DNA from: Trametes villosa
Taxonomy: Eukaryota > Basidiomycota > Agaricomycetes > Polyporales > Polyporaceae
NCBI GenBank assembly: GCA_002964805.2
Contig: PUDQ02000033.1
Coordinates: forward strand, 496,001 to 560,000
Reading direction: 5' to 3'
DNA: 64,000 nt
The notes beneath the pieces were generated by a model. It was not told the DNA's origin, did not search any database, and was given only the letters and a program-made list of their open reading frames with translations. Below are positions 23,449 to 34,020 of this stretch, piece after piece (positions within the stretch are counted from its first letter, which is position 1; every line of letters begins with the position of its first letter). Both the position numbers and the translations under genes were made by a program.

Positions 23449-24917
23449 ATGTTCGCGTCGGTCCTCGAACTCTGCGTTAGAGTCCTGTCATGTCTCTGCG
23501 TCCCCCTCCTGCTCCAGCTCCTCGCCGCTTTCGAAGCAGTCGTGTCCAGAACGCATGTGCTTCTCAGCCGATTTTTAGCCCTTCCGCCGTGCCAAGTCTA
23601 CCCTCCTCGAGAGAGCGCCGTGGTGATTGTAGGTGCAGACAACGGTATGTTTCTCTTGATAGGAGTCGGCCCTGGGCGTGCTGACAAGCAAATTGCCATC
23701 CCGCCTTGCAGGAGTAGGGAGGCACCTCGCGCTCGACTTCTCAGAACAGGGATGCACGGTGTTCGCGCTTTGCCCTGACAAGCAGGCCTCGCCGCCGCAG
23801 AGCGAGCCCGAGGCTGCCCGGGATGCACCGAGCGTGTCTGCAGTGAGGACCTTCCCTGCTGCTCGGCGCTGGCGTGCGCGACATTGAACAGCGCGGCAGC
23901 TTATCCAGGAGTGGCACCAGAGGATAAAGAGATCCGGCCGTTCGCCGTGGGGCTTGGTCGCGCCCATCGTGCTCGACATGAACTCAGGGACGCAGCGCAC
24001 GCACGCGGTCGAGACCGTCGATGCGTACTGCGCGACGCACAACCTCCACCTCGTCGCGGTGATCGTGCTCCCGCCGAGTGCTCCCGCCCGTATGTGAGAA
24101 CCGTCGTGTCCGCCGACCCTGATTTACACGCACCCACGAAGCTCCCAAGCCGCTCGTCCGCGGCACGGCCGACGTCGCAGCCTGGGCAGACACCGTCCGG
24201 CGCTGCCTCGTGGCGCCCATATCCGTGGTGCTCGACTACTCCAAACTGCTCGCGGCCGCCTCTGGGAGGGTCGTGCTCCTGCTCGCATGTGAGTTATTTA
24301 CAGCGTCTCCCGTGCGGCGCGTGGCTCAATTACCACGCAGCCGGCGATCAACTGGGGATGCACTCCGCACACCTGCGCGCACTCGAATCTGCTGCGCACT
24401 TCCTTCGCCGGCAGCTGGGCCTGTTAGGCATCAGAGTGACCACCGTGTCGACTGGGCCCTTCGCCCCGGCGACCAAAGAGTCGGTAGATTCAGCGAGGTA
24501 GGGGTCTCTCGCCAAAACATGAACCTTGTGACCAACCCTCGCGCGCGCGTACCACAGCTTTCCGGGAACCCTCGCTTCAGGCGAGCGTGCAGGAGGTGAG
24601 CGCTTCGGCCTAACAGTGCATGCTCAGATTATGATCGAAGATGCCAGACCGCGGTCCGAATGTGCGAAGTGTCATTTCGGAGGTGCTGCGCCCCTTCTTT
24701 GTTCGGTACGAAGACGTATGGTGCACGCTACAGGGCATCGTTCGATCGAGGCGAGAATCTACGAGACGACCGTTGCGACACCACGCACTGACCATCCCGC
24801 AGGTACCCTAGAGAACGTTACGTCGTGGGTTTCCAGGCAGCCCTGGAAGAAGCGTTTCAAGCAATGCCCGCGGCCCTCCGTCTGTATCTTCTTCGACTGG
24901 AAGCCGGCCGGTCATGA
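23449..24917 (+). CDS. DUF1776-like protein with short-chain dehydrogenase fold
   Basis: Fungal proteins of this type resemble short-chain dehydrogenases but lack a known reaction. Visible elements, in order: a hydrophobic N-terminus (VLELCVRVLSCLCVPLLLQL), then a nucleotide-fold start split by an intron (VIVGADN followed by GVGRHLALDFSEQGC). Next is WGLVAPIVLDM with AVETVDAYCATHNLHLVAV, then VAPISVVLDYSKLLAAASG, the helix HLRALESAAHFLRRQLG and the strand IRVTTVSTGPF. The C-terminus is EVLRPFFVRYEDVW and RYPRERYVVGFQAALEEAF. The stop is TGA at 24915-24917. About seven introns are needed. One (24751-24802) appears to use a GC donor. The classical YxxxK pair is not evident, so enzymatic activity is uncertain. 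The 5' end is tentative. Confidence 0.65.
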
Positions 24918-25008
24918 CGACACCGTAGCGGTCGCCCCTTCGAATGTGCCTTACTGTCATGTGGTTGTAATAGTAGTAAATTACTCTGGGCACTGTATCG
25001 GACGGGAG

Positions 25009-26021
25009 CTATGCGTCCCCTGTCGCCTTCCGGTCCTATGAGAAATAAGAAGCGGTCAGTCCATATGGCAGTAGTACACGAGGCCGACTGCTCACCCGAA
25101 TCATAATACTCAAGCGCTGTCGACCGTCAGGCTTCCCGAGGATAGAATGTTGATAATTGTATCGGATGGAATCGCTGGGAGGGTGTGAGAGATCGGCACT
25201 AAAAAGGGACGGATCACTGACCGCTGTAGGTAGACACTGCCGGATGGGAGCGGCAATTCGTAGCGTTCTTCGGGGGCAGAAGGATTTTCCAACCGGAGAA
25301 CGCGCTCATCTCCCAAAGACACGCCTAGAATCCAGGAACTGCAGAGAACTAAGAAAAGTGCTTCCCGTCGTAAGCGACAGAACCCACCCGCTTGCCTCGA
25401 GGTTATCGACGTGCGGCTAGGGTGGCATGAAGGCGGGTGAATACTTCACGCCGCAGAGCGTGCAATACCGCTCACAAGAATCGCACCGCTAGACGCCAGG
25501 TGTAGTATGTGGGTTTGTGTGTCCTGATCCGGATGCACTTCGCGCAGCCTCTCCAGCAAAGATGGCAATTCCGGCATGTCTTCTGGCCAGGAGGTGACGT
25601 GCATCTCACGGTAGTACTTGATGACGCCGTCAAAGTGGCCCTACGAGGGTATCAGCCTGCCGCTACAGGATACCTGGCGTGCGCATGGACTTGCCTCCTG
25701 GAAGTCATACAGTTCGTCAGGCAGGAAGAGTGCCTGGACCGGGTCTTGTGCAGTTGCAGCCGATGACGCGCGGAGAAAGTCCTTTCTTCGACGTCGAAAG
25801 CGAGTGCTTTCCATAGAGTCCAATTTCCGCAGGGCAGCCCGCAACAGCGTGCATTGCTCCTGGGTGCTGAAGAAGTCTGGATAGAAGGCAAAGTCTGGTG
25901 GCAGCGGCGCGCTACTGAACTGTCTGGTAAATGGATAGGCGCGGACAGCACGCAGACGCTGTGCTTGACACCTGCACACTTGCGGCGCGTTGCGGGATGC
26001 GCGCGCGGCGGAGGGAAGCAT
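25009..26021 (-). CDS. ALKBH7-like Fe(II)/2-oxoglutarate dioxygenase
   Basis: AlkB-superfamily protein most like ALKBH7, which acts in mitochondria rather than on DNA damage. The exons give LPPDFAFYPDFFSTQEQ, then GHFDGVIKYYREMHVTSWP, HILHLASSGAILPHVDN and WILGVSLGDERVLRLEN. They end with RDSIRYNYQHSILGKPDGQR. The iron ligands are seen as H-x-D in PHVDN and the distal His in YQHSI; the Arg in GQRLS would bind 2-oxoglutarate. ATG 26021 gives a basic, mitochondrial-type leader; the frame stays open to 26141, so an earlier start is possible. Five introns are inferred, one with a GC donor (25641-25694). The gene converges on the DUF1776-like gene with only 91 bases between stops. Confidence 0.82.
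25641..25694 (-). other. GC-AG intron in the ALKBH7-like gene
   Basis: The 54-nt intron has donor GAG|GCAAGT and acceptor TCGTAG. No GT donor nearby keeps the frame, and the joined residues continue the family pattern DFQE-GHFDGV. GCAAGT after AG is the usual strong context for GC donors. Confidence 0.75.
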
Positions 26022-26305
26022 AGCGTACGGTGCGGACGAGCGGGTGCTGGTGGCGGTGGAAGCCAACCTTGTACAGTGGCGGCACTGCTCAAAGTGGTCT
26101 GCGTGATCGTGAATCTTGTTGGCCATGGGCGCCTCGGACATCGTCGCGGAGTGCCGGCACGGCGGGAGTTGCCGAGGATGTGCTTTGTGGCGTTAGGCGC
26201 GCGCCGCGTCGACTGCCGGCTCGGGCGGGCGTCTGTCGGCGAGCGTCCTGCCAGACACACCGCTGTCTCCGCGAGCGGCGAAGCACTTCATGCTTGCGCG
26301 TTTGC

Positions 26306-27590
26306 ATGTCGCACACAGCTGACGATGGCGCGCAACAGCAGCAGCAGTCCCACTCCTTCTACGCTGCATTAGCACGCACAGCAACACGCAGCCTCGCCCT
26401 GTACTTCTCGCGCCCCGTCAGGCTCTTCAGGCCTTCGAAAGGTGCGCATCACCTCTCGCGAAACCCACGCACCTCAACTTACCTGCCTATCTGCGCCCAG
26501 TCAGTGGATGGCACTCTCTTCGCGGGCTAGCCGATAGCCATGGCATGGCTCTCTCGCCTTCGTACCTCTCGTGGTTGGTCAAGGAGCATGGGGTACGTCT
26601 GTCGATCCCTACCCCTTCGGATGCGCCTCATCGCGCTTTGCCAGTGGGGGGTGATTCCGAAACACTTCTTACCCCCGATGCTCGTCAACGGCCTCCTAGG
26701 CTTCGTGCTCTGGTCGACCTACACCGAAGTGTCGAGCACGCTCGAGCCCTACCTCGCCCCCCATCCCACCACGCTCGCTGCTATATCGGGCGCGACAGCC
26801 GGCGGCGCGCAGGCCCTCCTCGCCGCCCCAGCCGAGAACATGCGCTTCGCGCTCGAGGGCACCTCGCGTGCGACGGGCTGGCACGACGCGTGGAAGGAGG
26901 TCTTCCGGCGCACGGAGCCCTCCGCGAACCTGCCCCGCCAAGAACAGCTGCACGAAGCGCGCCAGGTCAGGGACTGGATGAAGGAAGTTGGCGAGATGGC
27001 AGGCCGCGGCTGGGAGGGCTGGGGCTGGGGGTGTGCCAAAGATATCTGCGGTAAGTGCGCGCCCGCCTTCCCGCACTCGACATGTCCGCGAGCTCATTCA
27101 TGCCCGCGCACGTAATGCAGGTTTCGCGGTCTTCTTCGCCATCTTCGACGTCACGCGCCGGTGCGCTATCGAGACGAAGGCCTTCTCCCAAGAGCTTATA
27201 GAGCGCACCCCGGCGGACGACAAGCGGCGGCGTTCGCTCCGCCGCCACACTCCGCGGATAGTGCACGCCACGACGCTCGTCACCGGCGGAGCGATCGCGG
27301 GGCTGGCGTACGAGCTCGCCTGCCGGCCCTGGGACGCCGCGCGCAAAGCGGTGCACATCGACAGGCTCGCGCCCGCGCGCGACCAGCACTCGATCCCGGC
27401 CATCATCCTCCGCAAGGCGCACGAAGAGGGCGTGCAGGCGTTCTTCGCCAACCCTGCGCACGTTCCGCACGACCCCTCGGCATCGCGGATGCGCCGGCGG
27501 CTGAATGCCGCCCTGCGCACGCTGGGCCGCGTCGGACCCTGGGGGGTCGGCTTTCTCGTGTGGGAAGCGTTTGGGCCAGGCATGTCTTAG
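26306..27590 (+). CDS. Mitochondrial-carrier-like membrane protein
   Basis: Likely a divergent mitochondrial carrier superfamily member. Four exons are inferred. The first codes a Gln-rich start and RTATRSLALYFSRPVRLFRP; the second SGWHSLRGLADSHGMALSPS. The third carries LVNGLLGFVLWSTYTEV and ISGATAGGAQALLAAPAENM, and the last GFAVFFAIFDVTRR and GGAIAGLAYELACRPWDAAR. PAEN and RPWD sit where carriers have P-x-[DE] at the end of odd helices, and GG-x-A-G-like turns precede them, but only two such repeats are clear and the substrate cannot be guessed. ATG 26306 is the first in frame after a stop-rich stretch. The gene is divergent from the ALKBH7-like gene (284 bases). Confidence 0.72.
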
Positions 27591-30500
27591 CTACATCAAT
27601 CGATGCTCGATCTCTGCTATCCTCGTTTCTATTGGATCTTTGTCACGCCCTCGCGTCTGCCTGGTATTCGTGTTTTACCGCATACTGAATGTCTGTACCA
27701 ATAGAGGGGGGCTGGCGATCCTGGAGCCCAGCCGCGAGAGAGCGGAAAGCCGATGTATTCGACAGTCCGGAGTCCGCTCTATCGCGTCAACTGGGACACA
27801 CAACTCCCCTGCCAAAAGGAGGTGCGGGCGCCCACAACTGGCTGACACGGAGGACGAAAGGAGCTCGCTGCTCACACCCCGAAGATGCCGCTGTGTTCCC
27901 CGCAATGTGGCGCTAAGCGACGATCGACCCTCGTTGGCTGAGGAGAGGGCAACGATCAAGCACCAGAAGTGCCCTCGTCAACCCGATGCGCATGATGTCC
28001 GGCCGCGACGCACTGAGCGAGCGGTGTGCTATACACAGTCGGAAAGTAGTCAGGGCGGATGTTTGTGGAGCGAGCATGCTCGAATGAATTCCTAGCTCAC
28101 ATGAACTTTGCCTTGCGAGTCGTGGCACTACGTCAGGCGTAGGAGAGTCACGCCTCCGCGCTTCGCCGCCGAGTGACCAAGTTCGGGGAGAACCTAGCTG
28201 CTTGAACGGCGCTCAGTCTCCAACTCGCCGTGCTAACCGCCGTCGCGCGCGCGCGCGTGCTGCGGCTGCTCCCGCTCCAAGATCCCCTCGCGATTCTTGT
28301 ATTGCTCCACCGCGCTCGGAAATGGGACTCAGCTGTACACGCGACGAGTGGAATTCCGGGCTATACATATAGGGAAGGCCCGGTCAGACTGAATGTTCAA
28401 TTCGACGTCCGCGAGCACCAGTAGGCGCAGACCGGGTGCACTCACTCTCCACTGCGCGGCCCGCTGGGGGCTCTTGCGTGCGCAGCCGGGCGTACCTGGC
28501 TCGCGCTGGTGGTGCTGATGTGTCCGGGACGGTGGCATATGACGGTGCGTCTGTCGCGGTTGTGCACGACATGCTGACTATACGGGGACAGGCGGACCTC
28601 CGACGCTGAGCCACTATGCGTTCATCGGCGGTTTCGACGGACCATAAAAGCTAGGGGCCTACCTCATGTGGGCTGATGGGGCCGTGCTGGATGGACGTAG
28701 AGCAAACGTGTGCTCAGGTTCCAGCCGAACACCACCCCGGGCAAGGGGTGTAGCGCAGAAAGGAGGCAGCGTTAATGCCCTGTGCGTCGGCGACGGTGGT
28801 CAGAGTCCAGCACTGACGGGGCATGGGCAGGATAACGGACACGGGTGGGCCTGCGCAGTACGTCCTTTTCTGGCGCACGGCCTCCGGAGAGCGGTATTGA
28901 CCAACGCCCCGCCAAACGCGGCGCCGCTCAGATCTGCAGGTACACTTAATCAGATCGTTGCGGCATCCCCACGGAGTGTGCGTGGTCAGACATACACTGC
29001 CGCGGCTCCATACATGCCCAATGTGTCCCCGAGGAGTCCATTCATGCAGGGGGCGTGACGGGTACCAGTACGTACGACGGTCCCACCTGGCTGCCGACAT
29101 TGAATCCTTGCGTCCTCGTTTTTCCGTCGCAGCTCGTCATGGGTTGCTGCAGATCTGCCGATCCCTGTGGGACGGGGGATGGAGTTGAGGCAGTGATACG
29201 CACCACCTATGGGTATATTTCCCTGCGGCGGTCGACGCAGCGCGGTCGGGGGCGGGTGGATGAAGCCTCGCGCTGGCAAGGGAGGGGTCTGCGCCGTGCG
29301 GGCGGTGTGGATCCAGGGGGCGGCACACGGGAGCAGAAGGGGCGTCCGACGGGCGAAGCGTCGCGGAGTTGAGTCGGATGTCGATCTTCTCTCTGCGCCC
29401 GCGAGTTGATAAGACGATCTGCACAGAGGCCTGGGGGGCGGGGTGGGCGGCGCTCGCTCGAGACGGGGATTGCACAGGGAACTGACGGCTAGCAGGGCCG
29501 GCGCCCTGCCTCTCAGGCTCTGAGGTGACGTGGCGGGTGAAGGTGGCCTTTCGTTCGAAACGGGAGAAGGCTTCGACCAAACGACGTTTACCGGCAGGGC
29601 GTTGACGCCGTCGATTTTCCGCAGAGATGCGGCTCGACACCGATCGTGTTCGCCCGCAAGCAGCCGCAGAAATTACATGGGCTCGGACACGAGCCTTCCG
29701 CCCGCCCGTGTCGTCCTCGCGCCGGCGGAGAGACGCTGCAGAAGGGCGTACGCGCGGTCGGGGGGCTTTACGTTCCGACCAGCGTAACATCGATGCCCTG
29801 GGCCGTTCGGACGTCGGAACCACCCGCGTGCTTCGTGCGGACTCTGGAAGACAGCCAGCGCCCCGGGGGCCTCAAGGCGGAGCAGGGTGTCAGACACCCG
29901 GCTGGATGCTCTAATGCGAGCGCGAGGAACCCGCTGCTTCACTTCCAGCGCATCGCGGAGGCCTTGCCCTCCTCTGAAATTAGGCGGCTCACTTCTTCTT
30001 TCTAGCCGGCGGTGGGCAGGGAGGGTGATGCACGCCTCTGAGAACCCCTGAACTCTGTGGCGAGCGAGGAGGGCCTGCTCATGTCCGCCCTCTGACCGAC
30101 TGCCCGGTGGACAGGAAATGGAAACGCGTCTAGGCCCACAGACAATGCTTGTCCACGGCACGCTGCCTTGGAGGGTGGACGAAAGGCAGGGCCTCGAGCG
30201 GACAAGGGCAGGCACTGCTTCCGGTGAGATTTGACTTTTCGTGCTATCGACGGAACTGCCGCTGCCTCAGAGTCGCCACCGACTGGAAGGCACGGACGGG
30301 TGGCACTAGGGCATTACTGCACCCGGAAAGCAGCAGGGCGTGGGCAGGGGGCTGCGGTTGTGTCTGGCCGCCGGTGAGTTCAGGTCGTGCACAGGCCGGA
30401 GAGTCGTTCTCTTCGGGATTCTCGCGAGTGGTGGCAGCCGCGAAGGGCAATGAAGGGAGATCCTGGCGGTCAGCGCGGAATTAATTATGGAGGCAGGGGT

Positions 30501-30894
30501 GCAGAGCCATCGCGATTAATCGAGCGTAATGGGGCGGCCGTTAGCGTGACATGTACATTTAATCGCCGTGCAGATGGGAATCGGAGCGGGACGATGGGCT
30601 GCGCAACGGGAGGGGGCGATCGGTGGGAGGGCGAGGGCTGCAAGCGCTGGCGGGCGCGTCGCGTCGCGCCGCCAAACGCGTCTCCGTCTGCGCAAACATG
30701 CGGCGCGCCCCACGTGAGACAGGCGCGCGCCCGTCCGCACGCGCGTTCGAGCAACTTCGATCGCGATTGCCTCTTCCGTCTCCCCGCCCGCCGTAAATAC
30801 CGCCATCGCCCGTCTCTGCCATCGCTTTCTCCGTCGTGCTGCTCGCGAACACACCGAAAACACAAGGAGCGCAATCGCACATCAGTCTCCCGCC
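27591..30894. other. 3.3-kb gene-poor stretch
   Basis: No exon chain, transposon protein, terminal repeat or RNA gene could be recognised. It includes a short GC dinucleotide run near 28243. The last few hundred bases are presumably the CHORD gene promoter. A decayed element or a non-coding transcript is not excluded. Confidence 0.4.
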
Positions 30895-32269
30895 ATGGTT
30901 CGCTGCACGCGCAAGGGCTGCGGCCAGGAGTACAACCCCGAGAACAACGGCCCCGACAGCTGCTCATACCACCCCGGCGCGCCCGTCTTCCACGAGGGAT
31001 CCAAGTCGTGGTCATGCTGCTCCAACGTGAACAAGCCCGTCCTGGACTTTGACGACTTCATGAAAATTCCGGTACGTACCCCGTTTGTCCCAGCACGCGG
31101 GCGCACGGTGTGCTGAGTGACCCCGGCGCGCGCAGGGATGCGAGACCGGCCAGCACACCGATGAAGCGCCCCAGGTCGCGCCAAAAGCGCAGCCCGCGCC
31201 TCAGGTTGAGCTCAAGATGACCTCATCCCAAGGCGGCGCAGAGACGTACTCCTCCGCGCCTGCAGCTCCGGCCGCCACCGCTCCTCGAGAACCCACGCCC
31301 GCGCCCAAGGTGGAGGAGGAAGAAGATGACTTGACCGCTTCGGTTCCAGCCGGCACGACATGCCGCCATACCGGCTGCAATGTGACATACGAGAGCGATG
31401 AGCTACACCGCACGGAGGGCGGCGCGGCCGCTGAGTGCACATACCACCCGAAGCCGGTAAGTCACGTCCCCCCGGAGTTCTGGGTCTGCGTCTGATGACG
31501 CCTCCATATAGCCAATCTTCCATGAAGGTAGCAAAGTGAGCGCCCCGCTCTAAACGCGTACAGTGCTTCTCTGGAAACTTACCCCGTGAGCCAGGGTTAC
31601 CTCTGCTGCAAGCGGCGCGTCCTTGAGTTCGACGAGTTCCTGAAGATCGAAGGTTGCAAGAAAGGCCGACACGTCTTCGTTCCCAAGAAGAAAGCAGATC
31701 CCGTACGTGCCTTTGCTGCCCTTTACTTGCTCACACGACCTAATCCACTGTGCGTTATAGCAAGAAGAACAGTTTACACAATGCCGTATTGACCACTATC
31801 AGACACCCTCAGAGGTGCATGCGTCCGTCTTTGCCAAACAGGCCGACGCGAGCACGAGCACTGTCAGGATTGAGGAGAACCAGGCACGCTTGATCTCTCT
31901 GTTATCGCAAAGTGTGCACTTGAGCTGACCGCACCTTCTAGGTCTTCCTTGACCTGTACCTGCCTGCGAAGAAGCGGTTCCAGAAGACTCTTAATCTTTG
32001 GGGCCCCGTCAACCCTGAGGAGTCATCATACAAGTTCTACGGTACAAAAGTGAGTGAATGTGTGCGGAGCTGTACAAAGGCCCATGCTGACTGTTTAACC
32101 CAAGCTCGAACTCAAGCTCAAGAAGAAGGATATCCGGAGTTGGACGTTGCTCGAGAAGACGGACAAGGACCTCGGGAACATCAACTTTACCTTCGGCGTT
32201 GGGGGCAGGACAGGGACGATCGGTGCGAAGGAGCTCATTCTGGACGATGTGAACAAGGCACGGCCATGA
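30895..32269 (+). CDS. CHORD and CS domain co-chaperone (CHORDC1/RAR1 type)
   Basis: Zinc-binding partner of HSP90 and SGT1. CHORD-I spans about residues 1-65: CTRKGCGQEYNPENN, then YHPG-x-PVFHEGSKSWSCC and DFDDFMKIPGC. An acidic Pro/Ala linker follows. CHORD-II repeats the pattern (TCRHTGCNVTYESDE, YHPKP, IFHEGSKGYLCCKRRVLEFD, GCKKGRH). The C-terminal CS domain has VFLDLYLPAKKRFQKTLNLW and SWTLLEKTDKDLG. Six introns are inferred, one with a GC donor (31884-31941). The stop is TGA at 32267-32269. The order CHORD-CHORD-CS is that of animal CHORDC1. A decayed copy of the last exon lies about 1.6 kb downstream. Confidence 0.93.
31884..31941 (+). other. GC-AG intron in the CHORD gene
   Basis: The 58-nt intron has donor CAG|GCACGC and acceptor TTCTAG. 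Splicing joins RIEENQ to VFLDLYL, exactly where the CS domain should begin. There is no GT close by that keeps frame. Confidence 0.7.
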
Positions 32270-32509
32270 GCGTTTGAACCTCAACGTACGAGTAGTTGTA
32301 GCGAAAACATGTAAGGGTGCGATGTGTATGTAGCGATAGCATGATGACAGAATCGACAATACGAGTAGTAGCAAGCCGTGAGACTTCACGCTGTGAATGA
32401 CTGCTTGGCCGGTAGACCCCTGAATAATCGTGCGGTGAGTATCTCAGTAGAAACCGAGTGGGCTCGAGGACAGTGATTGTGAATAGCTTACCGTAGCAGC
32501 CTTGCGCAT

Positions 32510-32896
32510 TCACCGGTCTTTGAGGTAGTCGAGCATTTGCTGTACCTTGGGATTACGACTACTCTCAACAGTCGCGCGCGCGAGTAGATCTGCCATTGAT
32601 ATTGCTCAGCCACTCGTCCTCTAAGGTGCTTCATCGTTAGACAACACACCGCTATCGGTCCCAGTTCGCGCAATAGCAAAGTAATGGGGCTGCCATCCGC
32701 TGAGCGTAAGAGGTACACCCTGCGCCTGTTCAGGGGTCCACCCAAGAGCTTCGGCCAAGGTCTGGTCGACGTAGACCGTGCCGTTGTCCAGCACGACCTT
32801 GAACTCCCTAGCGGTGGCGCTCGTGCTCAGCACGGATTGGAACCGCACACCGACGGCCCGTCGAGGGACAGCGGACAAGACGCGGGATGAAAGCAT
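32510..32896 (-). CDS. Small probable mitochondrial protein, 108 residues
   Basis: Two exons. The first codes an Arg-rich leader (LSSRVLSAVPRRAVGVRFQS) typical of mitochondrial import, then EFKVVLDNGTVYVDQTLAEA and a Trp/Pro-rich middle. A 60-nt class intron with GTGTGT and GGCAG ends is removed. The second exon then codes LLARATVESSRNPKVQQMLD and YLKDR before TGA. I cannot assign a function. Reading straight through the intron would stop after nine more residues and lose the helical C-terminus, so the spliced form is favoured. It is divergent from the Doc-like gene (233 bases apart) and converges on the CHORD gene. Confidence 0.7.
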
Positions 32897-33129
32897 TGGA
32901 GTTTGTGTCCTGCCGAGTCCTGACTACCACGGTGTACAGCAGAACAGTCGAGGTAGTTTCCAACAAACGAGGTGCGTGGTTGGTAGTAAAGGCTCAAGTT
33001 ACCGTCGAGCGCCGACGTCGACGCCCAAACAGAATCGCTTCTCAAGGTAGACGCACCCTGAGAAGCTTCCTGGTGTGTCAACAACTCTTTCCCCGACGGT
33101 CACCAGGTTCAGCTGCCCTTCGGCGCAGG

Positions 33130-33668
33130 ATGGCTGCACATGCCGCACGCCTCGCCCGCATCTTCACTCCTGAATATGCTTGCCGCGTTAACGCACAGAT
33201 AGTACACCCCGCTATCCATCAGCTCGTGAAACCGAACGAGCTGGAATCTGCCCTCTCCCGACCGCTGAACGTCGCTGTGTACGAGCCGGATCGTCCAGCT
33301 ACGTATCTTGCCGCGACGCTATCGTATGGCATTATGAAGGGTAAGGTATCCCCTATGCGCCGTCGGAAGATACTGCTGAACACACCTATAGGTCACCCGT
33401 TCCTCGACGGGAACAAACGAACAGGTGTGCCACACTATTCCGCCTCCCAGGCATTTAGGCCTCGAACTAATATGAATTGCAAGCATTCTTCCTCGCCAAT
33501 GAGTACCTACGTGCTCAAGGGCTTCCGGGGTTACTTGACGAAGGCAGAATAGGCGATGTCTACCAGGGCCTGGTAGATTTAGCTGATAGCCATGTCAACG
33601 TCGCGGCGGGGAAGTTAGACGTGGAGGGGCTAGCTTGCGCCTCCGGTTCCCGAGAGCCCCGAGAGTAA
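33130..33668 (+). CDS. Doc/Fic-fold protein
   Basis: Fic-superfamily enzymes transfer AMP or phosphate from nucleotides to protein side chains; Doc itself is a bacterial kinase of elongation factor Tu. The signature HPFLDGNKRT lies at the start of exon 2. It matches the Doc variant (H-x-F-x-[DN]-x-N-K-R) rather than the Fic HPFx(D/E)GNGR form: the invariant His and the Asn-Lys-Arg anchor are present and the Fic Gly after Asn is replaced by Lys. Three exons give about 145 residues, close to bacterial Doc length plus a short tail. No partner antitoxin-like gene is visible. Whether it acts on a host target or is a domesticated acquisition is unknown. Confidence 0.78.
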
Positions 33669-33797
33669 TCCCACCCCCTGGCAGCTTGTAATATCAAGCC
33701 AGCTATACAGGATTATACCCACCTTGTGCATTAGCGACGTCATGCTGTCTATCGGCCGAAACCGTACCTGAAACGTAACGGGGACCTTCAACGTCGT

Positions 33798-33975
33798 CGT
33801 CATTCAAGAACCTTGGGAGCTGCTTGAACACTCATGGAAATCCTGATACGTGCCCCGCCAAGGGCCTCATTCTAAACGCCACAAACCAGGGCCCCCACGA
33901 TCCCCACATATGAGTAAATGCAGCGAAAGCGTGTAGGGGAGCAGTGTGTGTGTGTGTAGCTATAGCATAATAACA
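33798..33975 (+). pseudogene. Decayed copy of the CHORD gene 3' end
   Basis: This stretch resembles 32130-32351, the last CHORD exon and its 3' flank, by eye. In order it retains a TGG-x5-TGCT-x-GA block (the W-x-LLE part), then a CTCATTCT core (K-x-LIL), a stop, and then a 3'-flank block with GAGTA, AGCGAAA, TGTA and TATAGCAT-like cores at matching spacing. Several differences are transitions and there are small deletions that shift the frame. It lies downstream of the Doc-like gene in the same orientation as the parent. Confidence 0.5.
33944..33957 (+). repeat. (GT)7 dinucleotide run
   Basis: Simple repeat inside the CHORD-like relic; the corresponding position of the parent has only an irregular GTGTATG stretch, so it expanded after duplication. 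Confidence 0.8.
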
Positions 33976-34020
33976 TGTGGTCTAGTGACGCTCTCTAAGC
34001 GCGAGCGCGGGATTATAAGG

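Noticed and set aside
23444..23710. Straight read-through of the DUF1776-like first exon
   Set aside because: It breaks the nucleotide-fold motif; removal of the intron starting at 23644 restores a GADN-GVGRHLALDF continuity.
29137..29823. 228-codon minus-strand frame
   Set aside because: Compositional Arg/Ser/Pro-rich frame with no recognisable domain or splice-linked continuation.
32621..32896. 91-residue unspliced version of the small mitochondrial-type gene
   Set aside because: Splicing a GT-AG intron adds a coherent helical C-terminus, whereas the unspliced frame ends in nine unrelated residues.
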